A DNA stretch of 64,000 nucleotides, taken from positions 1-64,000 of the forward strand of contig NZ_CAKMMP010000018.1 of the NCBI RefSeq assembly GCF_927798175.1, written 5' to 3'. This document shows positions 8,858 through 17,700 of the stretch, one piece after another; the stretch's first letter is position 1, and each line of letters begins with the position of its first letter. The notes under the pieces are model-generated. The model saw only the letters and a list, made by a program, of their open reading frames with translations. It searched no databases and had not been told where the DNA came from. A program made the translations under genes and the position numbers. Source of the DNA: Paenibacillus sp. JJ-223 (GTDB lineage: Bacteria; Bacillota; Bacilli; Paenibacillales; Paenibacillaceae).

Positions 8858-9130
8858 TTGCAACATATGCAAACCGGAATCATTGTATGGTTTATTTTCA
8901 TTAACGTGGTCGGATACCTCGTCATGTCGGATGACAAAAAAAGAGCCCAGCGCCGGAAGGACCGCACCCCGGAACGAACGTTGTTCTTGCTTGCCTTTAT
9001 CGGCGGAGCGTTGGGTGTATGGATCGCGATGTACCGCAAAAGGCACAAAACCAAACATCCCAGTTTCGTGATCGGAGTACCGCTGCTGTTGTTCCTGAAT
9101 GCAGTCATTTATGGATATTTTCTTTGGTAG
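8858..9130 (+). CDS. DUF1294 membrane protein
   Basis: 90 residues. The order is a hydrophobic helix (about 8-24), a charged stretch SDDKKRAQRRKDRTPE, a second helix with LAFIGGALGVWIAMYRKRHKTKH, and a third C-terminal helix. The R-x-PE...GG-x-G-x-W-x-A/G-M pattern is the signature of DUF1294. Function is unknown. The start is uncertain: TTG at 8858 lies 5 nt after AGGGGG, while ATG at 8867 lies 14 nt after it. Confidence 0.82.
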   Translation: MQHMQTGIIVWFIFINVVGYLVMSDDKKRAQRRKDRTPERTLFLLAFIGGALGVWIAMYRKRHKTKHPSFVIGVPLLLFLNAVIYGYFLW

Positions 9131-9223
9131 ACAAGCGGGACCTACCGAGGCTAAGGGCATGTTGCCTGTGATTCAATCGCTTGCGCAAGGTTTAAAGGGT
9201 GTTACATAACAAGGAAGGGACGG

Positions 9224-9664
9224 ATGTTCATGTTATTCTCCAAAATTTTGGTTGCCTATGACGGTTCCAAAGCTTCAAACAAGGCTCTTGATCGTGCCAT
9301 CGAGCTGGCAAAGGCGTCACCGGGGGCCGTAATAGATGTCGTCCATGCCTATGATTTTCCGCGCGTATTTATCGGTGAAGGACTGGCACCGCTGCCGCCA
9401 TCGCTCAATAACGATTATTACAATCTGGCGGTGCAGACGACGGATGAGGCGAAAGAGCGTATCAAAGCTGCAGGCGTGACGGCAAATGTCGACCTGATCC
9501 AAGGGGCCGCTGCCGAGGTGCTGCTGGATTATGCCAAAGAGAACGGTTCCGACGTGATCGTGATCGGCAGCCGGGGGCTCGGCGGGATTCGCGAATTCGT
9601 ACTGGGCAGCGTAAGCCATAATGTCGTGCAGCATGCCCGGATCCCTGTTCTTGTCGTAAAATAA
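9224..9664 (+). CDS. universal stress protein (UspA family)
   Basis: 146 residues, one Usp domain. It starts with the FSKILVAYDGSKAS strand-loop and ends with GSRGLGG...LGSVSHNVVQHARIPVLVV. This carries the G-2X-G-9X-G-(S/T) ATP-binding motif, so it is of the ATP-binding class. Such proteins are cytosolic and rise under starvation or stress. AAGGAAGGGA precedes the ATG; a second ATG two codons on is also possible. Monocistronic. Confidence 0.92.
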   Translation: MFMLFSKILVAYDGSKASNKALDRAIELAKASPGAVIDVVHAYDFPRVFIGEGLAPLPPSLNNDYYNLAVQTTDEAKERIKAAGVTANVDLIQGAAAEVLLDYAKENGSDVIVIGSRGLGGIREFVLGSVSHNVVQHARIPVLVVK

Positions 9665-9703
9665 TGGTTTGTTCAATAGTGGAAAACGCCTTGCGGCGTG
9701 TGG

Positions 9704-9741
9704 GCCGGCTTTCTTCCTTCATGGAGAAGCCGGCTTTTCCG
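9704..9741 (+). terminator. terminator after the Usp gene
   Basis: GCCGGCTTTCT pairs with AGAAGCCGGC (one bulge), followed by TTTT and, after CCG, a further T run. Confidence 0.75.
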
Positions 9742-9784
9742 TTTTTTTCATAAGATAGACTGGTTTGATGTGGCTCGTTCAGTA

Positions 9785-9828
9785 ATTTCCGAACATTAGA
9801 TTTGTCAATATGTTAAATGTTCGTCTTT
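9785..9828 (+). promoter_or_regulatory. PurR operator (pair of inverted PurBoxes)
   Basis: ATTTCCGAACATT at 9785-9797 fits exactly the AWWWCCGAACWWT PurBox known from Bacillus PurR. The inverted partner (9828 to 9816 on the other strand, AAAGACGAACATT) has two mismatches. The gap of 18 bp is close to the usual spacing, and the pair ends 3 bp before the -35 of the pur promoter. PurR represses at low PRPP. Confidence 0.82.
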
Positions 9829-9831
9829 AAG

Positions 9832-9861
9832 TTGACATTCCTTGTAGGGGATTGTTAGAAT
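9832..9861 (+). promoter_or_regulatory. pur operon promoter
   Basis: TTGACA (9832-9837), an 18-bp spacer, and TAGAAT (9856-9861). The transcript would start about 75 nt upstream of the riboswitch aptamer. Confidence 0.78.
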
Positions 9862-9943
9862 GTTAGATGTGTCGATCAGATGAAAAAATGGTCGAACTGG
9901 TGCGAAAGTTTGGATTCATAATTCAATGACGAAATGATATTTG

Positions 9944-10010
9944 CTCGTATAATGCCGGGGATAGGGCCCGGAAGTTTCTACCTGGGAACCGTAAATTTCC
10001 GGACTACGAG
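9944..10010 (+). ncRNA. purine riboswitch aptamer (guanine/hypoxanthine class)
   Basis: The P1 strands CTCGTA (9944-9949) and TACGAG (10005-10010) enclose the family's conserved AAGTTTCTACC and ACCGTAAAT segments. The base that pairs with the ligand, in GGACTACG, is C10004. A cytosine here reads guanine or hypoxanthine, whereas adenine sensors carry U. Bound purine stabilises P1 and favours termination upstream of purE. Confidence 0.95.
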
Positions 10011-10096
10011 GAGATACGGCTGTGAGTCGCATGCATTCCGATGCGGACAGCAAGCCCCCTTTTGGTATGCCCAAATGCTGGCGGCGTATTTCCTGG

Positions 10097-10150
10097 AGTC
10101 CGGTGTCCGGAGAAAATGTGATGTTTTCGCGGGTAGCGGACTTTTTGTTG
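10097..10150 (+). terminator. riboswitch expression platform (attenuator)
   Basis: AGTCCG (10097-10102) pairs with CGGACT (10137-10142) around an inner GAAAAT/ATGTTTTC hairpin, then a T run. The competing antiterminator is visible: AGTCCGG (10097-10103) can instead pair with CCGGACT (9999-10005), which overlaps aptamer P1. Purine-free RNA should therefore read through into purE. Confidence 0.8.
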
Positions 10151-10189
10151 TTTTAAACCAAAACGATCAGACGGGAGTGGAGTGAATTC

Positions 10190-10675
10190 ATGTCAGTTCA
10201 GGTTGCTGTGATCATGGGCAGTAAGTCGGATTGGGAGACGATGGAGCATGCGTGCGAGGTGCTGGACGAGCTAGGGATCGGTTACGAAAAAAAGGTGGTA
10301 TCCGCGCATCGTACGCCGGATTTGATGTTTGAATACGCCGAGCAGGCGGCCGGCAGAGGCTTCAAAGTCATCATTGCCGGAGCTGGCGGAGCAGCGCATC
10401 TTCCAGGCATGGTCGCTTCAAAAACGATGCTTCCGGTCATCGGCGTGCCGGTGCAATCCAAAGCGCTAAATGGTCTGGATTCCTTGCTGTCGATCGTGCA
10501 AATGCCTGGCGGCATTCCCGTGGCCACCGTGGCCATCGGCAAAGCGGGAGCGACGAACGCGGGACTGCTGGCTGCGCAAATGATCGGGGCATTCGATCCG
10601 GAAGTGCAAAGCCGGAGCGAAGCTCGGCGGGAGCGCATCAAGCAGGAAGTGCTCGAAAGCAGTGATGAGCTATGA
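10190..10675 (+). CDS. purE: N5-carboxyaminoimidazole ribonucleotide mutase
   Basis: 161 residues, class I PurE. It converts N5-CAIR made by PurK to CAIR. The active site is seen as GSKSDW (10-15), SAHRTP with His40, and GAGGAAHLPGM (64-74). It is the first gene of the purine operon, directly after the riboswitch, and its stop overlaps the purK start by 4 nt, which indicates translational coupling. GGAGTG precedes the ATG. Confidence 0.97.
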   Translation: MSVQVAVIMGSKSDWETMEHACEVLDELGIGYEKKVVSAHRTPDLMFEYAEQAAGRGFKVIIAGAGGAAHLPGMVASKTMLPVIGVPVQSKALNGLDSLLSIVQMPGGIPVATVAIGKAGATNAGLLAAQMIGAFDPEVQSRSEARRERIKQEVLESSDEL

Positions 10676-11868
10676 GCGGAACGGAAAAAAGTAAAAACGG
10701 ATCGCAGCATCGGGTGATGCTGCCTGGACATACGACGATCGGCATTCTTGGCGGGGGCCAACTCGGCCGCATGCTAACGCTTGCCGGTACTGCAATGGGA
10801 TATCGCTTCATTACGCTGGATCCGGCGAAGGACGCTCCGTGCGGGCAGGTAGCCCGGCAGATCGAGGCCGGTTATGCGGATGAAGGAGCGGCGCTGGAGC
10901 TGGCTCGCCAATGCGATGTCATCACCTATGAGTTCGAAAATGTGGATGCGGGCGTAGCTGCCCTGCTTGAAAGGGAATCCTACGTACCGCAGGGAAGCAG
11001 CTTGCTTTATACGACGCAGCATCGACTCCGCGAAAAGAGAGCCATTGAAGCTGCAGGGGTCCGCGTTGCCCCTTATCGCGAGATTACGAGCGCGGACACG
11101 ATGCAAGCAGCGGTTGGCGAACTGGGCGTGCCTTGCGTGCTCAAAACCGTTACCGGCGGCTATGACGGCAAAGGACAGCGCGTTATCCGCGATGCGGCCC
11201 AGGCTTTGAAAGCCTATGAGGAACTTGCAGCCACGGGAGCAGAACTCGTGCTGGAGCAATTCATCAAGTTCGATTGCGAGATTTCCGTCGTGGTCGCGCG
11301 CAGCACGGCAGGAGAGATCAAAACGTTCCCGCCTGCGGAGAATATTCATGTGAACAACATTTTGCATGCTTCTATCGTTCCGGCGAGAGTCCCTGCCGAC
11401 ATCCAGCTGGAAGCGCAAAAATTGGCCGCCGCGGTCGCGGAATCGATGGAGGCGGTTGGGCTGCTCGCCGTCGAGATGTTTGTGGCGGCGGATGGAAGGT
11501 TGTATGTGAACGAGCTTGCACCAAGGCCGCACAACTCGGGTCACTACACGATGGAGGCTTGCGCCACGTCCCAATTCGAACAGCATATTCGCGCGATTTG
11601 CGGATTGCCGCTCGGAGATACGACGTTGCTTAGTCCGGTGGTCATGGTCAACGTGCTCGGGGAACATCTGGAACCGGTCATCGAGAGAACGGGCGCGCCG
11701 GATGGCGATGCCATTGAACTGGGTGTTATCCCCAAGCTTCATATATACGGAAAAACCGAGGCGAAAACAGGACGGAAGATGGGGCATGTCAATCTGCTTT
11801 GTCACGATGTTGAAGAAGGATTACAATGGATTGAACAAACTACGATTTGGAGGAATACAAATTCATGA
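10672..11868 (+). CDS. purK: N5-carboxyaminoimidazole ribonucleotide synthase
   Basis: 398 residues. This ATP-grasp enzyme uses ATP and bicarbonate to make N5-CAIR from AIR for PurE. Seen are GGGQLGRM near residue 27, the ATP-grasp core VLKTVTGGYDGKGQ, and the metal and substrate region EMFVAADGRLYVNELAPRPHNSGH. The first 20 residues are an unconserved basic extension. It overlaps purE and purB by 4 nt each. Confidence 0.96.
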   Translation: MSGTEKSKNGSQHRVMLPGHTTIGILGGGQLGRMLTLAGTAMGYRFITLDPAKDAPCGQVARQIEAGYADEGAALELARQCDVITYEFENVDAGVAALLERESYVPQGSSLLYTTQHRLREKRAIEAAGVRVAPYREITSADTMQAAVGELGVPCVLKTVTGGYDGKGQRVIRDAAQALKAYEELAATGAELVLEQFIKFDCEISVVVARSTAGEIKTFPPAENIHVNNILHASIVPARVPADIQLEAQKLAAAVAESMEAVGLLAVEMFVAADGRLYVNELAPRPHNSGHYTMEACATSQFEQHIRAICGLPLGDTTLLSPVVMVNVLGEHLEPVIERTGAPDGDAIELGVIPKLHIYGKTEAKTGRKMGHVNLLCHDVEEGLQWIEQTTIWRNTNS

Positions 11869-13163
11869 TCGAACGTTACAGCAGACCTGAAATGAGAGCC
11901 ATCTGGACGGAAGAAAACAAATTCAAAGCATGGCTGGAAGTCGAAATTTGCGCATGCGAGGCATGGGCGGAACTGGGCGTCATTCCTAAAGAAGATGCAG
12001 CGCTGCTGCGCGAGAAGGCTACTTTTGACATTGACCGGATTTACGAGATCGAGCAAGAAACGCGCCATGACGTGATCGCATTCACGCGTACCGTATCCGA
12101 AAGCCTGGGCGATGAGCGGAAATGGGTTCACTACGGCCTTACATCCACGGACGTCGTGGACACGGCACTCGGCTATCTGCTCCGTCAAGCAAACGAAATC
12201 CTGGAGCGCGACATCGTGAACTTCATCGACATTTTGCGGGAAAAGGCACTGGCATACCAACACACGCCAATGATGGGACGTACGCATGGGGTACATGCCG
12301 AGCCGACGACGTTTGGTTTGAAAATGGCCTTGTGGCACGAAGAGATGAAGCGTAACCTGGAGCGTTTCCGCCATGCGGCAGACAACGTGCAATACGGCAA
12401 AATTTCCGGCGCGGTAGGCACGTACGCCAACATCGATCCGTTCGTGGAAGAGTTCGTTTGTGCAAAGCTCGGTACGAAAGCCGCACCAATCTCGACCCAA
12501 ACGCTGCAGCGCGACCGTCATGCGGAATACATGGCGACGCTCGCCCTGATCGCTACATCGCTGGACAAGTTCGCTACAGAAATCCGTGCATTGCAGAAGA
12601 GCGAGTTCCGCGAAGTGGAAGAAGCTTTTGCCAAAGGTCAAAAAGGTTCTTCGGCCATGCCGCACAAACGCAATCCGATCGGCAGCGAAAACATCTCCGG
12701 CCTGTCCCGCGTCATTCGCGGACACATGGTATCGGCATACGAGAACGTTACGCTGTGGCATGAACGCGACATCTCGCATTCTTCCGTCGAGCGCGTCATC
12801 CTGCCGGATGCAACGATGCTGCTGAACTACATGCTGAACCGTTTCGGCAACATCGTAAAAAACCTGACCGTGTTCCCGGAAAACATGAAACGCAACATGG
12901 AGCGCACGTATGGCGTGCCGTTCTCCGGCCGCGTCATGACGAAGCTGATCGACAAAGGCTTCAGCCGCGAGCAGGCGTACGATACCGTTCAACCGCGTGC
13001 GATGCAGGCATGGGAAGAGCAGCGTCAGTTCAAGGACATCGTGAAGTCCACACCTGAAATTACCGAGGCGCTGAGCGAAGAGGAAATTGAAGATGCGTTC
13101 AACCCGGCGTGGCACCTGAAACACGTTGACACGATCTTCAAAAAGCTTGGCCTTGCCAACTAA
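11865..13163 (+). CDS. purB: adenylosuccinate lyase
   Basis: 432 residues from the ATG at 11865, which overlaps the purK stop as ATGA; TTGGAGGAA lies upstream. It cleaves SAICAR to AICAR plus fumarate, and adenylosuccinate to AMP plus fumarate. The fumarase/aspartase-superfamily signature GSSAMPHKRNP is near residue 264, with the catalytic serine loop. The conserved segments RHDVIAFTR and GRTHGVHAEPTTFG are also seen. Bacillus-type length. Confidence 0.97.
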   Translation: MIERYSRPEMRAIWTEENKFKAWLEVEICACEAWAELGVIPKEDAALLREKATFDIDRIYEIEQETRHDVIAFTRTVSESLGDERKWVHYGLTSTDVVDTALGYLLRQANEILERDIVNFIDILREKALAYQHTPMMGRTHGVHAEPTTFGLKMALWHEEMKRNLERFRHAADNVQYGKISGAVGTYANIDPFVEEFVCAKLGTKAAPISTQTLQRDRHAEYMATLALIATSLDKFATEIRALQKSEFREVEEAFAKGQKGSSAMPHKRNPIGSENISGLSRVIRGHMVSAYENVTLWHERDISHSSVERVILPDATMLLNYMLNRFGNIVKNLTVFPENMKRNMERTYGVPFSGRVMTKLIDKGFSREQAYDTVQPRAMQAWEEQRQFKDIVKSTPEITEALSEEEIEDAFNPAWHLKHVDTIFKKLGLAN

Positions 13164-13170
13164 TCAAAAA

Positions 13171-13354
13171 TATAAGCTCATTATGAGTTCACGCAGAAAC
13201 GGAGAAGGCAGAAAAACCTGGAGAAGCGAAGCGGTCGCCTTTATCCCCGGATTTTCACTTTGCAAACGTGTGATTCGAAAAATCCGGGGATAACAGCGAT
13301 CGGAGGGTGTTCTGCATTCGTAGTGGCAAGCGTGATTAAGGGAATGAGCTTATA
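13171..13354. repeat. structured intergenic repeat, copy A (purB-purC)
   Basis: The ends are inverted repeats: TATAAGCTCATT (13171-13182) with AATGAGCTTATA (13343-13354), and TCACGC (13189-13194) with GCGTGA (13330-13335). Inside are GCAGAA/TTCTGC, a GCGA/TCGC mini-hairpin in the conserved CTGGAGAAGCGAAGCGGTCG, and a stem of ATCCCCGGATTTTC (13243-13256) with 13277-13291, followed by conserved AACAGCGATCG. Two more copies lie at 14307-14506 and 23245-23475. No open reading frame. Confidence 0.85.
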
Positions 13355-13387
13355 TGTTTACCATCTCCTGAAAGAAGGTGAGCCTTC

Positions 13388-14263
13388 ATGGCGCTGTCCA
13401 CTGCGGCAGATCTTGTTAAAGCTCCATTGTTGTATAAAGGCAAAGTACGCGAATTGTACGATTTGGGAGAACACTTCCTGATCGTTGTGACGGACCGGAT
13501 TTCGGCTTTCGATTACGTGCTGGAGCCGGCGGTACCGGAGAAGGGCAACGTGCTGAACAAACTCAGCAGCTTCTGGTTCGAGCTGACGGGCAGCATGATG
13601 GAAAACCATGTCGTTCATACCGACGTAAGCCGATTGGGCGATATCGTAACCGAACCCGAATTGCTCAAGGACCGCATCATGGTTACCCGCAAAGCGGAAC
13701 GCATCGACATCGAATGCGTGGTGCGCGGCTACATCACCGGCGGCGGCTGGAGACAATACCAGCAAACGGGCGAAGTCAACGGCATCAAGCTGCCGGAAGG
13801 CCTTCGCAAAAATGACAAGCTGGCGTCCCCGATCTTCACCCCGGCAGCCAAAAACGACGTGGGGCATGACGAGGATATCCCGATGGAGCGCATGAAGGAA
13901 CTGGTAGGCGACGAGCTGGCGGTGGAGCTTCAGGAAAAAAGCCTGCGGCTGTACGAATTCGCCCGCGACTACTGCGATCAGCGCGGCATCATCCTGGCGG
14001 ATTGCAAATTCGAATTCGGCATCGTGGATGGCAAGGTCATCCTGATCGACGAAATATTCACCCCTGATGCATCACGCTTCTGGGCAAAGGAAAACTACGC
14101 GCTCGACATCGAGATCGACAGCATGGACAAAGAACCGGTGCGTGCGTATCTGTCAGGCACGGATTGGGACAAGAACAGCCAGCCAGACCCGCTGCCGCAA
14201 GAGGTGGTTGAGGCAACCACCGCCAGGTACGTCGATATTTACAACCGTTTGACGGCAAACTAA
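13388..14263 (+). CDS. purC: SAICAR synthase
   Basis: 291 residues. It joins CAIR and aspartate with ATP to give SAICAR. YKGKVRELYDLG opens the nucleotide-binding lobe, and VVRGYITGGGWRQYQQTG and LADCKFEFGIVDG are family signatures. It is about 50 residues longer than the 240-residue Bacillus subtilis type and belongs to the longer subgroup. AGAAGGTGAG precedes the ATG. It is separated from purB by repeat copy A. Confidence 0.96.
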   Translation: MALSTAADLVKAPLLYKGKVRELYDLGEHFLIVVTDRISAFDYVLEPAVPEKGNVLNKLSSFWFELTGSMMENHVVHTDVSRLGDIVTEPELLKDRIMVTRKAERIDIECVVRGYITGGGWRQYQQTGEVNGIKLPEGLRKNDKLASPIFTPAAKNDVGHDEDIPMERMKELVGDELAVELQEKSLRLYEFARDYCDQRGIILADCKFEFGIVDGKVILIDEIFTPDASRFWAKENYALDIEIDSMDKEPVRAYLSGTDWDKNSQPDPLPQEVVEATTARYVDIYNRLTAN

Positions 14264-14306
14264 CAATAACCTTTATCGGACTACTTGCAAATTTATATCC
14301 CTAACG

Positions 14307-14506
14307 TAAATGGTTTAGCCTTTAAAACTCGCATGAACTAGCGGAGGAGAAGATTTGAGCTGGAGAAGCGGAGCGTTCGCCTTTGCAACCGGAATGGTTC
14401 CTTTGAAAAAGGAGTCAATTAAAAACCTTCCGGGGGCAACAGCGATCGAAAGCCAAACTTCTCCGGAGCAAGCGCCAACGCCACTTTTAACAGCATAAAG
14501 CATTTA
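14307..14506. repeat. structured intergenic repeat, copy B (purC-purS)
   Basis: The outer arms TAAATGGTTTA and, on the right side, TAAAGCATTTA pair with one mismatch. The second helix is GGAGAAGaTTTG (14346-14357) with CAAACTTCTCC (14454-14464). The central stem is CCGGAA (14389-14394) with TTCCGG (14428-14433). The single-stranded-like core CTGGAGAAGCGGAGCGTTCG and AACAGCGATCG is shared with copies A and C, while the helix sequences differ and stay complementary. Confidence 0.8.
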
Positions 14507-14539
14507 TCCCGTTCATTACTGAGGAGGAACTGAAGGATT

Positions 14540-14785
14540 ATGATCAAAGCAACCGTCTATGTCACTATTAAGCAAAGCGTACTCGACCCGCAAGGCGTGG
14601 CAGTTCAAGGAGCGCTGCATTCCATGGGTTTCAATGAAGTGGAAGCCGTAAGAATCGGTAAAGTCATGGAGCTGAAACTGGATACGAACGATCGTGTCGA
14701 AGCGGAAAGCCGTCTGAAAGTGATGTGCGAGAAGCTGCTCGCCAACACCGTTGTTGAAGATTACCGCTACGAATTGGAGGGTTAA
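14540..14785 (+). CDS. purS: phosphoribosylformylglycinamidine synthase subunit PurS
   Basis: 81 residues. This is the small structural subunit that bridges PurQ and PurL in the three-part FGAM synthase of Gram-positive bacteria. It starts IKATVYVTIKQSVLDPQG and contains GVAVQGALHSMGF, both typical. GAGGAGG precedes the ATG. Four nt separate it from purQ. Confidence 0.95.
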   Translation: MIKATVYVTIKQSVLDPQGVAVQGALHSMGFNEVEAVRIGKVMELKLDTNDRVEAESRLKVMCEKLLANTVVEDYRYELEG

Positions 14786-14789
14786 TCCC

Positions 14790-15479
14790 ATGAAATTTGC
14801 AGTTCTTGTGTTCCCCGGCTCCAACTGCGATATCGATTGCTACAAAGCCGTAGAAGAGGCGATTGGTCAAGAAGTGGATTATGTGTGGCATACGGCAACG
14901 GACTTGTCGGCCTATGATTGTATCCTTGTTCCGGGCGGTTTCTCTTACGGGGATTACCTGCGGTGCGGAGCGATCTCCCGGTTCGCCCCGGTCATGAATG
15001 AGGTAGCGAAGGCTGCGGCAGCAGGCAAATACGTGCTGGGCATTTGCAACGGGTTCCAAATTTTGACGGAAGCAGGCTTGCTGCCGGGTGCACTGATTCG
15101 CAATATGTCCCTGAAATTCCGTTGTCACGATACAGTATTGAAAGTGGCTAATGCAAATACGCCGTTTACCCGCGATTATGCGGCTGGCGAAGAGATCATC
15201 ATCCCGATCGCACACGGCGAAGGCAACTATTATTGCGATGAAGAAACGCTTGCCAGCTTGAAGGCGAACAACCAGATCGTCTTTACGTACGGCGACAACC
15301 CGAACGGTTCCCTGGCGGACATCGCGGGGATTTGCAACGAAGCAGGCAACGTGGTCGGCATGATGCCGCATCCGGAGCGCGCGGTGGATTCGCTGCTCGG
15401 CTCGGAAGACGGCAAACGTATGTTTACATCTATTTTGAAAGCATGGAGGGATCGACATGACGCAGCAGCTATCCGCTAA
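14790..15479 (+). CDS. purQ: FGAM synthase glutaminase subunit PurQ
   Basis: 229 residues from the ATG at 14790 (TTGGAGGG upstream); an in-frame start at 14751 inside purS is unlikely. It is a class I glutamine amidotransferase that supplies ammonia to PurL. The nucleophile Cys86 is in GICNGFQ, and the His/Glu pair is in MPHPERA near the C terminus. It overlaps purL by 23 nt. Confidence 0.97.
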   Translation: MKFAVLVFPGSNCDIDCYKAVEEAIGQEVDYVWHTATDLSAYDCILVPGGFSYGDYLRCGAISRFAPVMNEVAKAAAAGKYVLGICNGFQILTEAGLLPGALIRNMSLKFRCHDTVLKVANANTPFTRDYAAGEEIIIPIAHGEGNYYCDEETLASLKANNQIVFTYGDNPNGSLADIAGICNEAGNVVGMMPHPERAVDSLLGSEDGKRMFTSILKAWRDRHDAAAIR

Positions 15480-17700
15480 GGAGCCAACGGCAGAACAGGT
15501 CGCAGAACATAAACTATATGCACAAATGGGCGTATCCGACAGCGAGTACGAGCTGATCTGCGAGTTCATGGGACGCAAGCCGAACTATACCGAAATCGGC
15601 GTGTTCAGCGTGATGTGGTCCGAGCATTGCGCGTACAAAAACTCCAAGCCGCTCCTGCGTCGTTTCCCGACGAGTGGCCCACGCGTCCTGATGGGTCCGG
15701 GCGAAGGCGCCGGGATCGTGGACATCGGCGACAATCAAGCGGTTGTGTTCAAAATCGAGAGCCATAACCATCCTTCCGCGGTCGAGCCTTATCAAGGTGC
15801 GGCAACAGGCGTTGGCGGTATCATCCGTGACATTTTCTCCATGGGCGCAAGACCGGTGGCCTTGCTAAACTCCCTTCGTTTCGGCAAATTGGAGAGCGAT
15901 CGCGTGAAATACCTGTTCGAGCATGTCGTTTCGGGTATTGCCGGATACGGTAACTGTATCGGGATTCCAACGGTAGCCGGGGAAGTGATGTTCGACGAAA
16001 GTTATGAAGGCAATCCACTCGTCAATGCAATGTGCGTAGGTTTGATCGATCACGACAAAATTCAGCGCGGCGTAGCCAAAGGCGTAGGCAACCCGGTGTA
16101 CTATGTCGGTCCTCCAACAGGACGCGACGGAATTCACGGCGCAACGTTTGCTTCGGTGGAGCTGACGGAAGAATCCGAATCCAAGAAGACAGCGGTTCAG
16201 GTCGGCGACCCGTTCATGGAAAAACTCGTCATGGAGTCCTGCCTTGAACTGATCGACACTGGCATCGTGCTCGGTATTCAGGATATGGGTGCTGCAGGAC
16301 TGACTTGCTCCAGTGCGGAAATGGCAAGCAAAGCGGGCAATGGACTTGAATTGTATCTGGATCAGGTGCCGCAGCGGGAAGAAGGCATGACGCCTTACGA
16401 AATGATGCTGTCCGAGTCCCAAGAGCGCATGCTGTTCGTCATCGAACCGAAGGATGAAGCGCAAGCGCTGGAAATCTTCGAGCGTTGGGGCGTCATCTGT
16501 GCGAAGGTCGGCAAAGTAACGGACGACGGCCGCCTCAAGCTGTTCCATCACGGCGAGGTTGTCGGCGACATGCCGGTAAAAGCGCTCGTGGACGAGTGTC
16601 CGGTGTACGACAAACCATCCACGGTACCCGCATACTACGAGCAAAGTGCTTCCATCGACACGCTTCGTTACGACGAAGTGACGGACCTTGGCGGTGCGTT
16701 GAAACAAGTGCTGGCTTCGCCGACCGTGGCGAGCAAAAAGTGGGTGTATGACCAGTACGATTACATGGTGCGTACAAGCACGGCCGTTCGTCCAGGTTCG
16801 GACGCGGCAGTCGTAACCATTCACGGCACGCGCAAAGGCCTGGCGATGACGACGGATTGCAACGGACGTTACGTGTATCTTGATCCGGAAGTAGGCGGAC
16901 GCATCGCGGTCAGCGAAGCAGCGCGCAACATCGTTTGCTCCGGTGCGGAGCCGCTGGCCCTGACGGACAACCTGAACTTCGGCAGCCCGGAGAAACCGGA
17001 CATTTTCTGGCAGATGGAAAAAGCGGTGGACGGCATGGCTGAAGCTTGCCGCGTGCTCGATACGCCGGTAATTGGCGGTAACGTCAGCTTGTACAACGAA
17101 AATGCCAAGGGTGCCATTTACCCGACGCCGGTGGTCGGCATGGTAGGTCTGGTGCATGACGTGGATCACATCACGACGCAAGGGTTCAAAGCTGAAGGCG
17201 ACGTCATTCTCCTGCTCGGCGAGACCAAAGCCGAACTGGGCGGCAGCGAGCTGCAATACGTCGTTCACGGCACAACGGAAGGCCGTCCGCCGGAGCTGGA
17301 CCTGAACAAGGAAAAAGCATTGCTCGGCACGGTGCTCGAAGCGATTCAATCCGGCCTCGTTCGCTCGGCGCACGATTTGTCCGAAGGCGGTTTGGCTGTA
17401 GCGCTGGCGGAATCTTGCATCAGCGGCAAGCTGGGAGCTCAAGTGAATGTCGAAACGTCGCTGCGCGGCGACCATGCATTGTTCAGCGAAAGCCAGTCCC
17501 GGATCTTGTTGTCGGCTGCGCCGGAGCAAGCCGGCAAGCTGGAAGCTTTTGTACGTGAACGCGGCGTTCCGGTTGCTGTCATTGGACGCGTTGAAGGAAG
17601 CAACCTGACGATTGAAGTGAACGGAACAACAGCCGTGAATGAACCCGTAGGAGGTTTGACACAGGTCTGGGAGGATGCGATTCCATGTCTCATGAACTGA
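15457..17700 (+). CDS. purL: FGAM synthase large subunit PurL
   Basis: 747 residues, the small-type PurL that works with PurS and PurQ. It converts FGAR to FGAM using ATP and ammonia. Two AIRS-like halves are seen; VMWSEHCAYKNS, ESHNHPSAVEPYQGAATGVGG and DMGAAGLTCSSAEM mark the active half. It lacks the glutaminase and N-terminal linker domains of the large 1300-residue form. It overlaps both neighbours. Confidence 0.97.
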   Translation: MTQQLSAKEPTAEQVAEHKLYAQMGVSDSEYELICEFMGRKPNYTEIGVFSVMWSEHCAYKNSKPLLRRFPTSGPRVLMGPGEGAGIVDIGDNQAVVFKIESHNHPSAVEPYQGAATGVGGIIRDIFSMGARPVALLNSLRFGKLESDRVKYLFEHVVSGIAGYGNCIGIPTVAGEVMFDESYEGNPLVNAMCVGLIDHDKIQRGVAKGVGNPVYYVGPPTGRDGIHGATFASVELTEESESKKTAVQVGDPFMEKLVMESCLELIDTGIVLGIQDMGAAGLTCSSAEMASKAGNGLELYLDQVPQREEGMTPYEMMLSESQERMLFVIEPKDEAQALEIFERWGVICAKVGKVTDDGRLKLFHHGEVVGDMPVKALVDECPVYDKPSTVPAYYEQSASIDTLRYDEVTDLGGALKQVLASPTVASKKWVYDQYDYMVRTSTAVRPGSDAAVVTIHGTRKGLAMTTDCNGRYVYLDPEVGGRIAVSEAARNIVCSGAEPLALTDNLNFGSPEKPDIFWQMEKAVDGMAEACRVLDTPVIGGNVSLYNENAKGAIYPTPVVGMVGLVHDVDHITTQGFKAEGDVILLLGETKAELGGSELQYVVHGTTEGRPPELDLNKEKALLGTVLEAIQSGLVRSAHDLSEGGLAVALAESCISGKLGAQVNVETSLRGDHALFSESQSRILLSAAPEQAGKLEAFVRERGVPVAVIGRVEGSNLTIEVNGTTAVNEPVGGLTQVWEDAIPCLMN

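Noticed and set aside
13171..13354. Intergenic repeats as transposon (MITE) termini
   Set aside because: The arms differ between copies while staying self-complementary, and no target-site duplication was seen. A mobile origin is not excluded, but structure is the better reading.
15865..17529. Antisense frame of 554 codons opposite purL
   Set aside because: purL is certain on the other strand, and the product looks like random Arg/His-rich sequence.
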